Of a stretch of DNA of 64,000 nucleotides, positions 10,069-17,561 are shown piece after piece. A model generated the notes under the pieces. It saw only the letters and a program-made list of their open reading frames with translations. It was not told the origin of the DNA and did not search any database. The stretch's first letter is position 1. Every line of letters starts with the position of its first letter. A program made the translations under genes and the position numbers. This DNA is from Clostridiales bacterium (GTDB taxonomy: Bacteria; Bacillota; Clostridia; Lachnospirales; Lachnospiraceae). The stretch covers positions 37,691 through 101,690 of the forward strand of contig JAHZHN010000002.1 in the NCBI GenBank assembly GCA_019420275.1, read 5' to 3'.

Positions 10069-10751
10069 CTCTCATCATCTAAGATAAATTCCTCTGAGGG
10101 CCCTGTAATCTCATATACGACATCTTTCCAGTGTTTCCCATCACTGCAGCCAAGGTAATGCCTTGTAATCTTATAAGCGCCAAAGCAGTGCATTGGAAAC
10201 ACTTTGCGGGGATGTACTTTTTCCAGAAAATAATTCATTCCCCAGCAGTATTTATCTTCCTGTCTCGGATCCAGAAGCATAAAAGCCACATCAATCTCTG
10301 TTCCTTCCAGCCGGCCAATTTCCTCCTGAAACGTGTTTTTATAATATTCGTTGTCCTCATCGGGTTCTCCATTCCAATGCCACCAATTGAGATCTCCTGC
10401 GTGATAGATATTTTTTCCCTCTGCCTGCACCAGAAATGCAACGCCCATATCATTGGACTTCAGCGTCTCGATATGAATCCCTCCGATTTCCTTCTTCTCG
10501 TGAGGGCCCATCATGACTGCCTCCTTCTCTGTTTTAATATCATCCGACAAAATATACGTAATATCCGGATATTGGTCTTTCAGCTTCCATATTTGAGGAT
10601 TATAATGATCTGCATGACTGTGAGAAGCAAAAACATAAATTTTTTTATCCGCCGGAAATTCCGGGATCGTTCCTTTATAATAGTCAAACAAAAGTACTTT
10701 CTCTTTCATCTCCACGCAAAATCCGCTATGTTCAATAAATGTCACTTTCAT
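10065..10751 (-). CDS. MBL-fold metal-dependent hydrolase (beta-lactamase-like)
   Basis: A 228-residue metallo-beta-lactamase-fold protein. [10 protein letters not shown] (about residues 42-51) is the HxHxDH metal motif, with further ligands expected at YHAGDLNWW and FPMHCFG. It resembles the cytosolic UlaG/UPF0173-like branch; substrate unknown. ATG 10751 overlaps the nfo stop (ATGA), so the pair is translationally coupled, and its stop overlaps that of the convergent glycosylase gene. Confidence 0.85.
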   Translation of the reverse strand: MKVTFIEHSGFCVEMKEKVLLFDYYKGTIPEFPADKKIYVFASHSHADHYNPQIWKLKDQYPDITYILSDDIKTEKEAVMMGPHEKKEIGGIHIETLKSNDMGVAFLVQAEGKNIYHAGDLNWWHWNGEPDEDNEYYKNTFQEEIGRLEGTEIDVAFMLLDPRQEDKYCWGMNYFLEKVHPRKVFPMHCFGAYKITRHYLGCSDGKHWKDVVYEITGPSEEFILDDES

Positions 10752-11650
10752 TGTTTCGCGTCCTCCAAAATTTTTTCTTTCATATCAGGATCAAAAATTC
10801 CTCGTTTCAGCATCTCAATTTCATATTTGTACGGAGGATAAGACTTCTTTCCCTCCGGCTCTTTTATATAAGGTGTCTCAAGAATCTTCGGCACCTGCTC
10901 AAAATCCTTCTGCGTTACTACATACCGAAGCGCCTCAAAACCAATTTCCCCAAAACCAAGATTCTCATGCCGGTCTTTGGCCGCTCCCATTGGATTTTTG
11001 CTGTCATTGATATGAAAGACTGCAATCTGATCTTTGCCAATGATACGGTCAAAGGAATCCATAATTGTATCAAATTCCTCTTTTACATTCAGTCCACTGT
11101 CACTGACATGACATGTATCAAAGCAGACTCTCAGTTTTTCCGGATAATGGACACCTTCATAAATTCTGGCAATCTCCTCAAAATTACGTCCAATCTCGCT
11201 CCCCTTTCCTGCCATGGTCTCAAGAGCAATTCTCACCGGTGTATCTTTCGTTAAAACCTCATTTAATCCGGTGATGATCTGATGGATTCCCTGGTCAATC
11301 CCCGCTCCCACATGAGAACCAGGATGCAGCACCAGAATATCACTGCCCATGGCTTCCGTTCGTTCAATCTCTATCTTCAGAAAATCCACTGCAAGCTGAA
11401 AAGTCTCCGGCTTTACTGTATTGGCAAGATTGATAATGTAAGGCGCATGCACCACAAAGGTATCAATCCCCTTTTCTCTCATCAGCCCTCTGCCTTCTTC
11501 GATTCTCAGCTCTTCGATTCTCTTTCTCCTTGTATTCTGCGGAGCTCCTGTATATACCATAAATGTATTGGCACCATAAGAAAGTGCTTCCTTTACAGAA
11601 CCCAAAAACATTTCTTTTCCTTTCATTCCCACATGGGATCCTATCAACAT
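10748..11650 (-). CDS. nfo: endonuclease IV (AP endonuclease)
   Basis: A 300-residue TIM-barrel nuclease of family length. Metal-ligand signatures include [16 protein letters not shown] near the N-terminus, [35 protein letters not shown] and [22 protein letters not shown]. It cuts DNA 5' to abasic sites during base excision repair. ATG 11650 follows AAAAGGAGAAG; the frame open to 11704 lacks a ribosome site. First gene of an nfo-MBL pair. Confidence 0.95.
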   Translation of the reverse strand: MLIGSHVGMKGKEMFLGSVKEALSYGANTFMVYTGAPQNTRRKRIEELRIEEGRGLMREKGIDTFVVHAPYIINLANTVKPETFQLAVDFLKIEIERTEAMGSDILVLHPGSHVGAGIDQGIHQIITGLNEVLTKDTPVRIALETMAGKGSEIGRNFEEIARIYEGVHYPEKLRVCFDTCHVSDSGLNVKEEFDTIMDSFDRIIGKDQIAVFHINDSKNPMGAAKDRHENLGFGEIGFEALRYVVTQKDFEQVPKILETPYIKEPEGKKSYPPYKYEIEMLKRGIFDPDMKEKILEDAKQ

Positions 11651-11749
11651 ATTTCTTCTCCTTTTTTGTTTCAAATTCTGATCACAAAGTCCATTATAAG
11701 TCATGAAATAAAAAAATCCAACTTTTTTTAATTTTTTTTAAAAAATCTA

Positions 11750-11778
11750 TTGACAGATCCCCCTCATGATGCTATTAT
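11750..11778 (+). promoter_or_regulatory. promoter of the tRNA-Leu pair
   Basis: TTGACA (11750-11755) and TATTAT (11773-11778) are spaced by 17 bases, 11 bases before the first tRNA. An AT-rich UP-like stretch lies just upstream. Confidence 0.75.
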
Positions 11779-11789
11779 AACTGTGTTGC

Positions 11790-11874
11790 GCAGTTGTGGC
11801 GGAATTGGCATACGCGCTAGACTAAGGATCTAGTCCGGGTTAACTGGGTAGGGGTTCAAGTCCCCTCAACTGCA
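11790..11874 (+). tRNA. tRNA-Leu (anticodon AAG)
   Basis: An 85-base class II tRNA. Acceptor GCAGTTG pairs with CAACTGC before discriminator A. The anticodon stem CTAGA/TCTAG encloses loop CTAAGGA, which puts AAG at positions 34-36 after the required T33. A long variable arm and the T-arm GGGGTTCAAGTCCCC follow. CCA is not encoded. Confidence 0.95.
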
Positions 11875-11878
11875 CTTG

Positions 11879-11962
11879 GCCGATGTGGCGGAATTGGCAG
11901 ACGCGCTGTGTTCAGGTCGCAGTGAGTGTACGCTCGTGCGAGTTCGAATCTCGCCATCGGCA
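11879..11962 (+). tRNA. tRNA-Leu (anticodon CAG)
   Basis: An 84-base class II tRNA four bases after the first. Acceptor GCCGATG pairs with CATCGGC plus discriminator A. Anticodon stem CTGTG/CGCAG has one wobble pair and loop TTCAGGT, giving CAG. The variable arm and T-arm (GCGAGTTCGAATCTCGC) are intact. Confidence 0.95.
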
Positions 11963-11967
11963 TAAAA

Positions 11968-11997
11968 AAAACCAGCATATAAAATGCTGGTTTTTTT
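11968..11997 (+). terminator. terminator after the tRNA pair
   Basis: ACCAGCAT and ATGCTGGT form a stem followed by a run of seven T. Confidence 0.88.
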
Positions 11998-12018
11998 ATT
12001 ATATAAAAATTTATTACA

Positions 12019-12384
12019 TTATGTTTCTTCTTCTTTCTTTTCCCGATTGCGAATCATACTGCTTACCAGCGCCTCCAGCATTTCTACAGCGATCCGTCGT
12101 TCTTTTGCACTGCATCTTTCCAGAAGCATCTCTGTTTCAGCATAAAGGACATCTCCTTCCTTTTCTCTTACATAGCTGTCTGTCAGCAGTTCATCCAGTG
12201 TGACATTCAGAAGCTCTGCAAGATTCATAAGCAAGGCGAGAGACGGCTTCTTGGAAGCATTTTCAATATTGGACATATGCTGATTTGAAATCTCCAGCTT
12301 TTCTGCCAGATATTCCTGCGTCATCCCTTCTATTTTTCGTATTTTACGAATTCTTTCACCTAATGCCTTGTAATTGATCTCCAT
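12019..12384 (-). CDS. XRE-family helix-turn-helix regulator
   Basis: A 121-residue protein. Residues 7-65 form a Cro/C1-type HTH (IRKIRKIEGMTQEYLAEKLEISNQHMSNIENASKKPS). A charged helical C-terminus (about 80-121) follows, without a recognisable ligand domain. ATG 12384 has a CGGAG site. The gene stands alone, and a long perfect palindrome 65 bases upstream of its start is a candidate operator. Target genes are unknown. Confidence 0.88.
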   Translation of the reverse strand: MEINYKALGERIRKIRKIEGMTQEYLAEKLEISNQHMSNIENASKKPSLALLMNLAELLNVTLDELLTDSYVREKEGDVLYAETEMLLERCSAKERRIAVEMLEALVSSMIRNREKKEEET

Positions 12385-12448
12385 GCCTTTTTCTCCGTTT
12401 CTTCCCGCTGCTATTATTTTAGTATGAAACAGAGCTTCAAATAATAAA

Positions 12449-12475
12449 CTATAAGAATATGTTATATTCTTATAG
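12449..12475. promoter_or_regulatory. 27-bp perfect palindrome, candidate operator
   Basis: CTATAAGAATAT (12449-12460), GTT, ATATTCTTATAG (12464-12475): two 12-base arms without a mismatch. It lies in the spacer before the XRE regulator, beside TATAAT-like sequence, where a dimeric repressor would autoregulate. It has no T tract, so it is not a terminator. Confidence 0.5.
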
Positions 12476-12546
12476 ACGATATTTCTGCTTTTTGGTAAAA
12501 TGAAAATAATAAAAATTCCATTTATCTTTTCACAGGCGAGGCAATC

Positions 12547-12699
12547 ATGAAAGTTTTGATTCAGAGAAAATATTTAATTTTATTTCTTTTCATATTTTTC
12601 CCCTTCCGTTTCCTCCTAAGAAGACTCATATGGTCTCTCAGGAGGAAGCGGGCCAGATATCTCGTTTCCCAATGGCGCAGAATTTACCACCCCTTCTAA
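12547..12699 (+). CDS. possible 50-residue hydrophobic/basic small protein
   Basis: ATG-to-TAA frame in the 380-base gap between xre and the NlpC gene. The first 24 residues are strongly hydrophobic (YLILFLFIFFPFRFLL) and the rest is arginine-rich, as in small membrane peptides or type I toxins. GAGG lies 5 bases before the ATG. The frame contains a strong RNA hairpin (12606-12651) with 12-bp outer arms. I recognise no family; coding is unproven. Confidence 0.35.
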   Translation: MKVLIQRKYLILFLFIFFPFRFLLRRLIWSLRRKRARYLVSQWRRIYHPF

Positions 12700-12713
12700 A
12701 GATTAAGACACAA

Positions 12714-12746
12714 AAAAATCGGCAGAAATGATTTCTGCCGATTTTA
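12714..12746. terminator. terminator of the NlpC/P60 gene
   Basis: AAAATCGGCAGAAAT and ATTTCTGCCGATTTT form a 15-bp perfect stem ending in a U run on the minus strand, 20 bases past the stop at 12765. Confidence 0.9.
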
Positions 12747-12764
12747 CTATACTCTATTTTCCAA

Positions 12765-13949
12765 TTATCGAACAATTCTTCTTGCACAAACCGGAGTTCT
12801 ATAGAAAGCACTGGAGATTTTAATTCCTCCTTTTGGATATGGAGCAGAGTTACTTGCATGTACAACCTGTCCTCCGCCAATGTAGATGGCAACGTGGTTG
12901 ATTCCGCTTCCGCTTCCGTAGAATAATAAGTCTCCTGGCTGCAGGTTGCTTGTTGAAACTGCAACACCATTGCTTGCCTGTGCACTAGATGTACGGTTCA
13001 GACCGTATCCGAAGTGAGCATATACAGACATTACGAATCCAGAACAGTCTGCTCCGTTTGTTAAGCTTGTTCCGCCATAGCGGTATGGATTACCAACAAA
13101 CTGTTTTGCATAACTTGCAATCTTTGCACCTGTTGTAGATCCAGATACTGTAGAAGATACGCTTGAGCTGCTTGAGCTGCTTGCTGCTGTACTTGTTGTT
13201 GAGCTGCTTGAGCTGCTTGAAGATGAGCTGCTTGAGCTGCTTGCTGCTGTACTTGTTGTTGAGCTGCTTGAGCTGCTTGCTGTACTTGCAGATGCGGAAG
13301 ATTTTGCTTCCTGAGCTGCCGCTTTGGCTGCTGCTGCTTCTTCTTTTGCTTTCTGCTCTGCTTCAATTTCAGCCATTGTCTTTGCATTTCCAAATGAGTA
13401 ATCAACCTCTGTGTAGTCTTTAGAAAGGTATCCTGTCTCGTCGCCTACCTTAACCTGTACCCACTCATCATTTTCTTTATTAACTGTATAAGTATCTCCT
13501 TCACTTACCAGGTTGATGATATCAGAATCAGTTGTAGCTTTTTCTCTTACACGAAGAGTTTCTGTATTAACTTTTGCTACCTGTTTTACATTATCTTCTG
13601 CATATTCTTCAATATCGTTGTCGAATACAAGATAATCATTCTTTACATATCCTGTAGCGTTTCCAGATTTTACTTTAGACCATTCGCTTCCTTTTTCAAG
13701 GACAGTTGCGATATTGCCTTTTTTCATCTTTCCAACGATCTCTGCATTCAGGTTTCCGGCTTTTCTGATATTCAGTGTTGTATTAGAACGAACATCAGCT
13801 ACTGCCTTATTTTCATATTTACTTTCAGACTTAGCTGCTGTATCTTTTGCAGAAGTAGTATCTTCTGCTGCGGCTACTGGTGTTGCTGCGAGCACAGTTC
13901 CTGCTAAAGTTACAACTGCCATTGACAGTCTCATTTTCTTGATAATCAT
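12765..13949 (-). CDS. secreted NlpC/P60 peptidoglycan endopeptidase with two SH3 domains
   Basis: A 394-residue secreted protein: signal peptide (about 1-28, ending ATPVAAAED), two bacterial SH3 domains (about 50-110 and 125-185), a coiled lysine/alanine-rich stretch, a 60-residue serine/alanine/threonine linker, and a C-terminal NlpC/P60 domain. The catalytic cysteine is in NGADCSGFV, with histidines in NHVAIYIGG and VVHASN. The enzyme class cleaves D-Glu-DAP type bonds in peptidoglycan stem peptides. ATG 13949 follows AGGAGG. It has its own strong promoter and two WalR-like boxes. The linker DNA is internally repetitive and may vary in length. Confidence 0.93.
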   Translation of the reverse strand: MIIKKMRLSMAVVTLAGTVLAATPVAAAEDTTSAKDTAAKSESKYENKAVADVRSNTTLNIRKAGNLNAEIVGKMKKGNIATVLEKGSEWSKVKSGNATGYVKNDYLVFDNDIEEYAEDNVKQVAKVNTETLRVREKATTDSDIINLVSEGDTYTVNKENDEWVQVKVGDETGYLSKDYTEVDYSFGNAKTMAEIEAEQKAKEEAAAAKAAAQEAKSSASASTASSSSSSTTSTAASSSSSSSSSSSSSSTTSTAASSSSSSSVSSTVSGSTTGAKIASYAKQFVGNPYRYGGTSLTNGADCSGFVMSVYAHFGYGLNRTSSAQASNGVAVSTSNLQPGDLLFYGSGSGINHVAIYIGGGQVVHASNSAPYPKGGIKISSAFYRTPVCARRIVR

Positions 13950-13982
13950 ATATTCCTCCTAGAGTTGTTTTACAATTTAAGT

Positions 13983-14078
13983 TGTTACAATTTTGTTAAC
14001 TTGAATACGAATTGTATTATAACATGCTCAGTAGATATGTCAACCTTTTTTTAAAATTTTTTGTAATATTTTTGTAAT
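13983..14078 (-). promoter_or_regulatory. strong promoter flanked by two WalR-like boxes
   Basis: Minus-strand TTGACA (14043-14038) and TATAAT (14021-14016) with 16-base spacing drive the NlpC/P60 gene. Plus-strand TGTAAT-N5-TGTAAT (14062-14078) upstream and TGTTAC-N5-TGTTAA (13983-13999) downstream of the start site both fit the WalR/YycF consensus TGTWAH-N5-TGTWAH. The remaining AT-rich sequence to 14281 shows only another TTTTTGTAAC half-site and no gene. Confidence 0.65.
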
Positions 14079-14281
14079 ATTTGATAGTATTTTTGTAACT
14101 TCCTTTAAAAAAACGACTTATTTTTCGCATTATTTTCAGATTTTTTACTTTAATCCCGCTCATAATCCACATTTTTTCAGATAACTTTTCAAAAAAAGTC
14201 CGTATCCGAACGATTCTAAATTTTTTATAAACTTTTATAAAATATGTAAAAAATATGAAGAAAATACGAAATTTTCATCAT

Positions 14282-14319
14282 AAAATATCCCTGGTCAACT
14301 TTCTTGCCAGGGATATTTT
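14282..14319. terminator. terminator of the infC-rpmI-rplT operon
   Basis: AAAATATCCCTGG and CCAGGGATATTTT form a 13-bp perfect stem 28 bases past the rplT stop. Confidence 0.85.
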
Positions 14320-14346
14320 CATATCTTTCTCAGCTGTCAGCAGCGA

Positions 14347-14703
14347 TTAAGCCAGTTTCCCTTTTGCAACTTCTACTAATGCTGCAAATGCATCCGGCTC
14401 GCTGATTGCCATTTCTGATAACATTTTTCTATTGATTTCAACGTCAGCTAATTTTAATCCGTGCATTAATTTGCTGTAAGAAAGTCCATTCATTCTTGCT
14501 GCAGCGTTAATACGGGCAATCCATAACTGTCTGAACTGACGTTTTCTCTGTTTTCTTCCTGCATAAGAGCTTGTTAATGCTCTCATTACAGACTGTTTTG
14601 CTACTCTATACTGTTTAGATCTGGCTCCTCTGTATCCTTTTGCCAGCTTTAATACTCTATTATGTTTCTTCTTTGCGTTTAATCCGCCTTTAATTCTTGC
14701 CAT
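14347..14703 (-). CDS. rplT: 50S ribosomal protein L20
   Basis: A 118-residue full-length bL20, beginning [19 protein letters not shown] and containing [15 protein letters not shown] and [17 protein letters not shown]. It binds 23S rRNA early in 50S assembly. In Firmicutes it also represses its own operon by promoting termination in the infC leader. Last gene of infC-rpmI-rplT. Confidence 0.98.
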   Translation of the reverse strand: MARIKGGLNAKKKHNRVLKLAKGYRGARSKQYRVAKQSVMRALTSSYAGRKQRKRQFRQLWIARINAAARMNGLSYSKLMHGLKLADVEINRKMLSEMAISEPDAFAALVEVAKGKLA

Positions 14704-14736
14704 TTCTTATGTTTCCTCCTTAACAATCCAATCACT

Positions 14737-14934
14737 TTACAGATATGGTAAAATCTTCTTCATATTCTTCTCGTTTGTTGCATCTGTCATTGCAGCTTTT
14801 CTTAAGTTTCTCTTTCTCTTAGGAGATTTCTTTGTTAAGATATGGCTCTTATATGCCTTATTTCTTTTTAATTTTCCTGTTCCTGTCTTTTTAAATCTTT
14901 TTGCAGCTGCTCTGCAAGTCTTCATTTTTGGCAT
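14737..14934 (-). CDS. rpmI: 50S ribosomal protein L35
   Basis: A 65-residue bL35 ([20 protein letters not shown] ... [18 protein letters not shown]), strongly basic and of usual length, between infC and rplT. GAGGAAAT precedes the ATG. Confidence 0.98.
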   Translation of the reverse strand: MPKMKTCRAAAKRFKKTGTGKLKRNKAYKSHILTKKSPKRKRNLRKAAMTDATNEKNMKKILPYL

Positions 14935-14999
14935 GATGATTTCCTCCTTTATTCTTCCTGTATCTACTCATCACTCGAATTCTATCGGCTTCCGATCTT

Positions 15000-15509
15000 C
15001 TAGTTGTTCTTCGGAGCCAAAAACATAGTCATGCTTCTTCCTTCAAACTTCGGTTTTTTATCGACTGCTGCTACATCTTCCAGCGCTTTGGCAAAATCAT
15101 CAAGAATTCCCTTGCTGGAATTAACATGCGCAAGCTCTCTTCCACGGAAACGAAGCGTTACTTTTACTCTCGCTCCCTTTGCCAGGAATTTCCTAGCATG
15201 GTTGATTTTTGTATTCAGATCATTGGTATCAATATTCGGTGACATACGCACTTCCTTGATATCAATAACTTTCTGTTTCTTCTTCGCAAGCTTCTCTTTA
15301 CGGGTCTGTTCATATTTGTACTTTCCGTAATCGATGATCTTACAAACCGGCGGCTTTGCCTTTGGTGAAATCTTTACCAGATCCAGTCCTGCTTCATCAG
15401 CCAGTTTCTGTGCCTCTCTTGCGGACATGATTCCAAGCTGTTCGCCGTTATTCGCTATCAGGCGTACTTCCTTATCTCTAATCTGTCCGTTTACCATTAA
15501 ATCGCTAAT
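15000..15509 (-). CDS. infC: translation initiation factor IF-3, with ATT start
   Basis: IF-3 with both domains: N-terminal NGQIRDKEVRLIANNGEQLG and C-terminal KEVRMSPNIDTNDLNTKINHARKFL. It keeps 30S subunits free and checks start-codon choice. I place the start at ATT 15509, giving ISDLMVNGQIRDKEV, which aligns with Bacillus ISKDFIINEQIR. GGAGG lies 8 bases before this ATT; the ATG at 15497 is 20 bases from it. ATT is the classic autoregulatory infC start codon, since IF-3 discriminates against it. A transcription attenuator lies upstream. Confidence 0.93.
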   Translation of the reverse strand: MSDLMVNGQIRDKEVRLIANNGEQLGIMSAREAQKLADEAGLDLVKISPKAKPPVCKIIDYGKYKYEQTRKEKLAKKKQKVIDIKEVRMSPNIDTNDLNTKINHARKFLAKGARVKVTLRFRGRELAHVNSSKGILDDFAKALEDVAAVDKKPKFEGRSMTMFLAPKNN

Positions 15510-15575
15510 AATCTACACCTCCATATACATGTGTTTCCTGCATCAGCAATCCATACTCCCATACTTTTAATTTAA

Positions 15576-15765
15576 GAAAAAAAGTGGACAGTCTTCAGAC
15601 TATCCACATAAATTCAAGCATGATTAAAAATATCATATTCTTAAATATTAACCCAAGTCACTGCCATCATCCTTCGTGCTAAGGTGAGAGTGGATACTCT
15701 TCTTTGTTGTTTCCGCTGTTCACAACAGCCTATACAGCATACCATAAGCACCACAATTTTGTCAA
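15576..15765 (-). promoter_or_regulatory. infC operon promoter and L20-type attenuator leader
   Basis: Minus-strand TTGACA (15765-15760) and TATGCT (15741-15736), 18 apart, start a leader of about 220 bases. GTGGATAGTC-TGAA-GACTGTCCAC plus a U run (15607-15576) is a terminator. Upstream, GAGTATCCAC (15699-15690 region) can pair with the terminator's 5' arm at 9 of 10 positions, an antiterminator. This is the architecture of the Firmicutes L20 leader, where excess L20 favours termination. Confidence 0.8.
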
Positions 15766-15800
15766 TGATTTTGAGCAACTTTTTTCTATTTTGGCCGCTC

Positions 15801-17291
15801 CTATGCTTCCGGAAAGTAAACATCCAAAACTGCTTTCTTTTCTTTCTTCCCAGTACAGCTTCCTATGATCATACAAACCAGGGACACCCCAATTCCCAGC
15901 AGGATCTGATGGATTCCTCCAACCGTAATTCCAAGCCCCATGGTCACACAATAGACGATCGTTCCTGCTGCCATTGCACAGACAGCTCCTCGCTTATTTG
16001 CCTTTTTCCAGAACATCCCAAGCAAAAATACCCAGAAAAATGCTGTTTCCAGTCCTCCGAAAGCAAACATGTTAATCTTCCAGATGACATCCGGAGGGCT
16101 GATGGAAATGATAAAAATCAGCACTCCAAGAATCAGAGTCCATATCTGGCTCAGAAAGCTGGTCTTTTTCTCGGAAACTTCTTCCTTTTTCTTCTGCTTC
16201 TGATATATATAAATATCTTTTATGATAGACGACGTCGCCGTCAGGAGCAGAGAAGAAACCGTAGAAATAGATGCAGCAACCGGTCCGATAATCGTAATTC
16301 CCGCCACCAAAGGCTTCAGGGACGCTACGATTGCCAAAGGCATGATATTATCTACACTTCCGCCATAAGATGCCAGATCATCCGGCAGCACTCCCTGTGC
16401 CAGGACACCGATAAAATTCATTCCGATGTTCATGGCACCGATTACGATGGTTCCAATGATGATGGCACGGTGGAGAGATTTTGTATCTTTATAGCTGACA
16501 CAGCGTACGACAGACTGCGGCAGTCCTACAGTAAAAATTCCCACCAGCATCCACTGAGAAATATACAGGCTTACCGGCATCTCTCCTCCGGACAGCGGTT
16601 CCAGCATTTCCGGTTTGTGTGTTTCGATCTGCGTCATGATTGCCTCATATCCGCCTCCCGCCTTCAGGATTCCAAACAGCAGGATAAACATGCCGATCAG
16701 CATGGCAATAGCACACAGCGCATCTGTAACTGCCACGCCTCGGAATCCTCCAATGGTCGTATAAATAACTACCACGAGACCGAACAGAACCAGTCCGGTC
16801 ATATAGGAATATCCTGTGACTGCCTCAAACAGCTTTGCGCCTCCGACAAACTGTGCCACCATTGTCACAGAAAAGAACAGCACAATGATAACCGCAGACA
16901 AATTGGCCAGTATATCTGACTGATACCGATGACGGATCACGTCAATGACGGTGACTGCATCAATCTTTCTTGCCACCATAGCCATTTTCTTTCCAAGAAT
17001 CCCCAGAACCAGAAACAGCGCTGTAACCTGCACGACAGACATATAGATCCAGCCAAATCCGACACTCCATGCCTGTCCCGGTCCTCCTACAAAGGAACTG
17101 ACGGAACTATAGGTGGCAACAGTCGTCATAGCCAGAACAAATCCTCCTAAACTCCTGGATCCGATAAAGTATTCCCGGATAAATCCTCCGGAAGATTTCT
17201 TTGCAGACTGATTTCGGATATAGATGCTGACAGCAAGCATCAGAAGCATAAACAAAAACACCGGCATTAAACCAAGAACATTATGATTCAT
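15801..17291 (-). CDS. panF: sodium/pantothenate symporter PanF (SSS family)
   Basis: A 496-residue sodium:solute symporter with about 13 membrane segments. FIGSRSLGGFVLAMTTVATYSS near the N-terminus and the SSS signature region around GGAKLFEAVTGYSY and YTTIGGFRGVAVTDA fit PanF. It imports pantothenate for coenzyme A synthesis. The partner gene yhdT immediately upstream supports PanF over other SSS members. ATG 17291 sits 6 bases after GGAGG, inside the yhdT 3' end (11-base overlap). Substrate is inferred from family and context. Confidence 0.85.
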   Translation of the reverse strand: MNHNVLGLMPVFLFMLLMLAVSIYIRNQSAKKSSGGFIREYFIGSRSLGGFVLAMTTVATYSSVSSFVGGPGQAWSVGFGWIYMSVVQVTALFLVLGILGKKMAMVARKIDAVTVIDVIRHRYQSDILANLSAVIIVLFFSVTMVAQFVGGAKLFEAVTGYSYMTGLVLFGLVVVIYTTIGGFRGVAVTDALCAIAMLIGMFILLFGILKAGGGYEAIMTQIETHKPEMLEPLSGGEMPVSLYISQWMLVGIFTVGLPQSVVRCVSYKDTKSLHRAIIIGTIVIGAMNIGMNFIGVLAQGVLPDDLASYGGSVDNIMPLAIVASLKPLVAGITIIGPVAASISTVSSLLLTATSSIIKDIYIYQKQKKKEEVSEKKTSFLSQIWTLILGVLIFIISISPPDVIWKINMFAFGGLETAFFWVFLLGMFWKKANKRGAVCAMAAGTIVYCVTMGLGITVGGIHQILLGIGVSLVCMIIGSCTGKKEKKAVLDVYFPEA

Positions 17292-17538
17292 CTCCATCCT
17301 CCTCATCCAGCGCAAAATCTTTAAATACCTTTTTTACAATCCACGATATGAGCACAATGGAAAAAATCCATGTGCCAATGCAGCCTGTAATAGCCCACAA
17401 AGGTGTATGCCATACCATGATTCCCAGCCGGCTGACGCCAAAGCCGGAAATGATCCAAAACAAAATGATCAGAATCAGGCCAATGAAAACGGCTTTTGCT
17501 TCCTGCTTCGCCTGATGAAATTTTTCTTTTCGCGTCAT
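17281..17538 (-). CDS. yhdT: YhdT-family small membrane protein
   Basis: An 85-residue protein with two membrane helices (AVFIGLILIILFWIISGFGV and WAITGCIGTWIFSIVLISWI), matching DUF997/YhdT, which is nearly always encoded directly before panF. It may help assemble or regulate the symporter; its role is unproven. It overlaps the panF start. Confidence 0.88.
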   Translation of the reverse strand: MTRKEKFHQAKQEAKAVFIGLILIILFWIISGFGVSRLGIMVWHTPLWAITGCIGTWIFSIVLISWIVKKVFKDFALDEEDGDES

Positions 17539-17561
17539 ATTTTTTCCTCTCTTTCCGCGAA

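Noticed and set aside
11812..11834. Reading the first tRNA-Leu anticodon as TAA
   Set aside because: That would put C at position 33; the 7-base loop CTAAGGA with T33 gives AAG.
15684..16919. 411-codon plus-strand open frame opposite panF
   Set aside because: Its translation is a low-complexity antisense of a hydrophobic protein, has no ribosome site, and panF on the other strand is clearly conserved.
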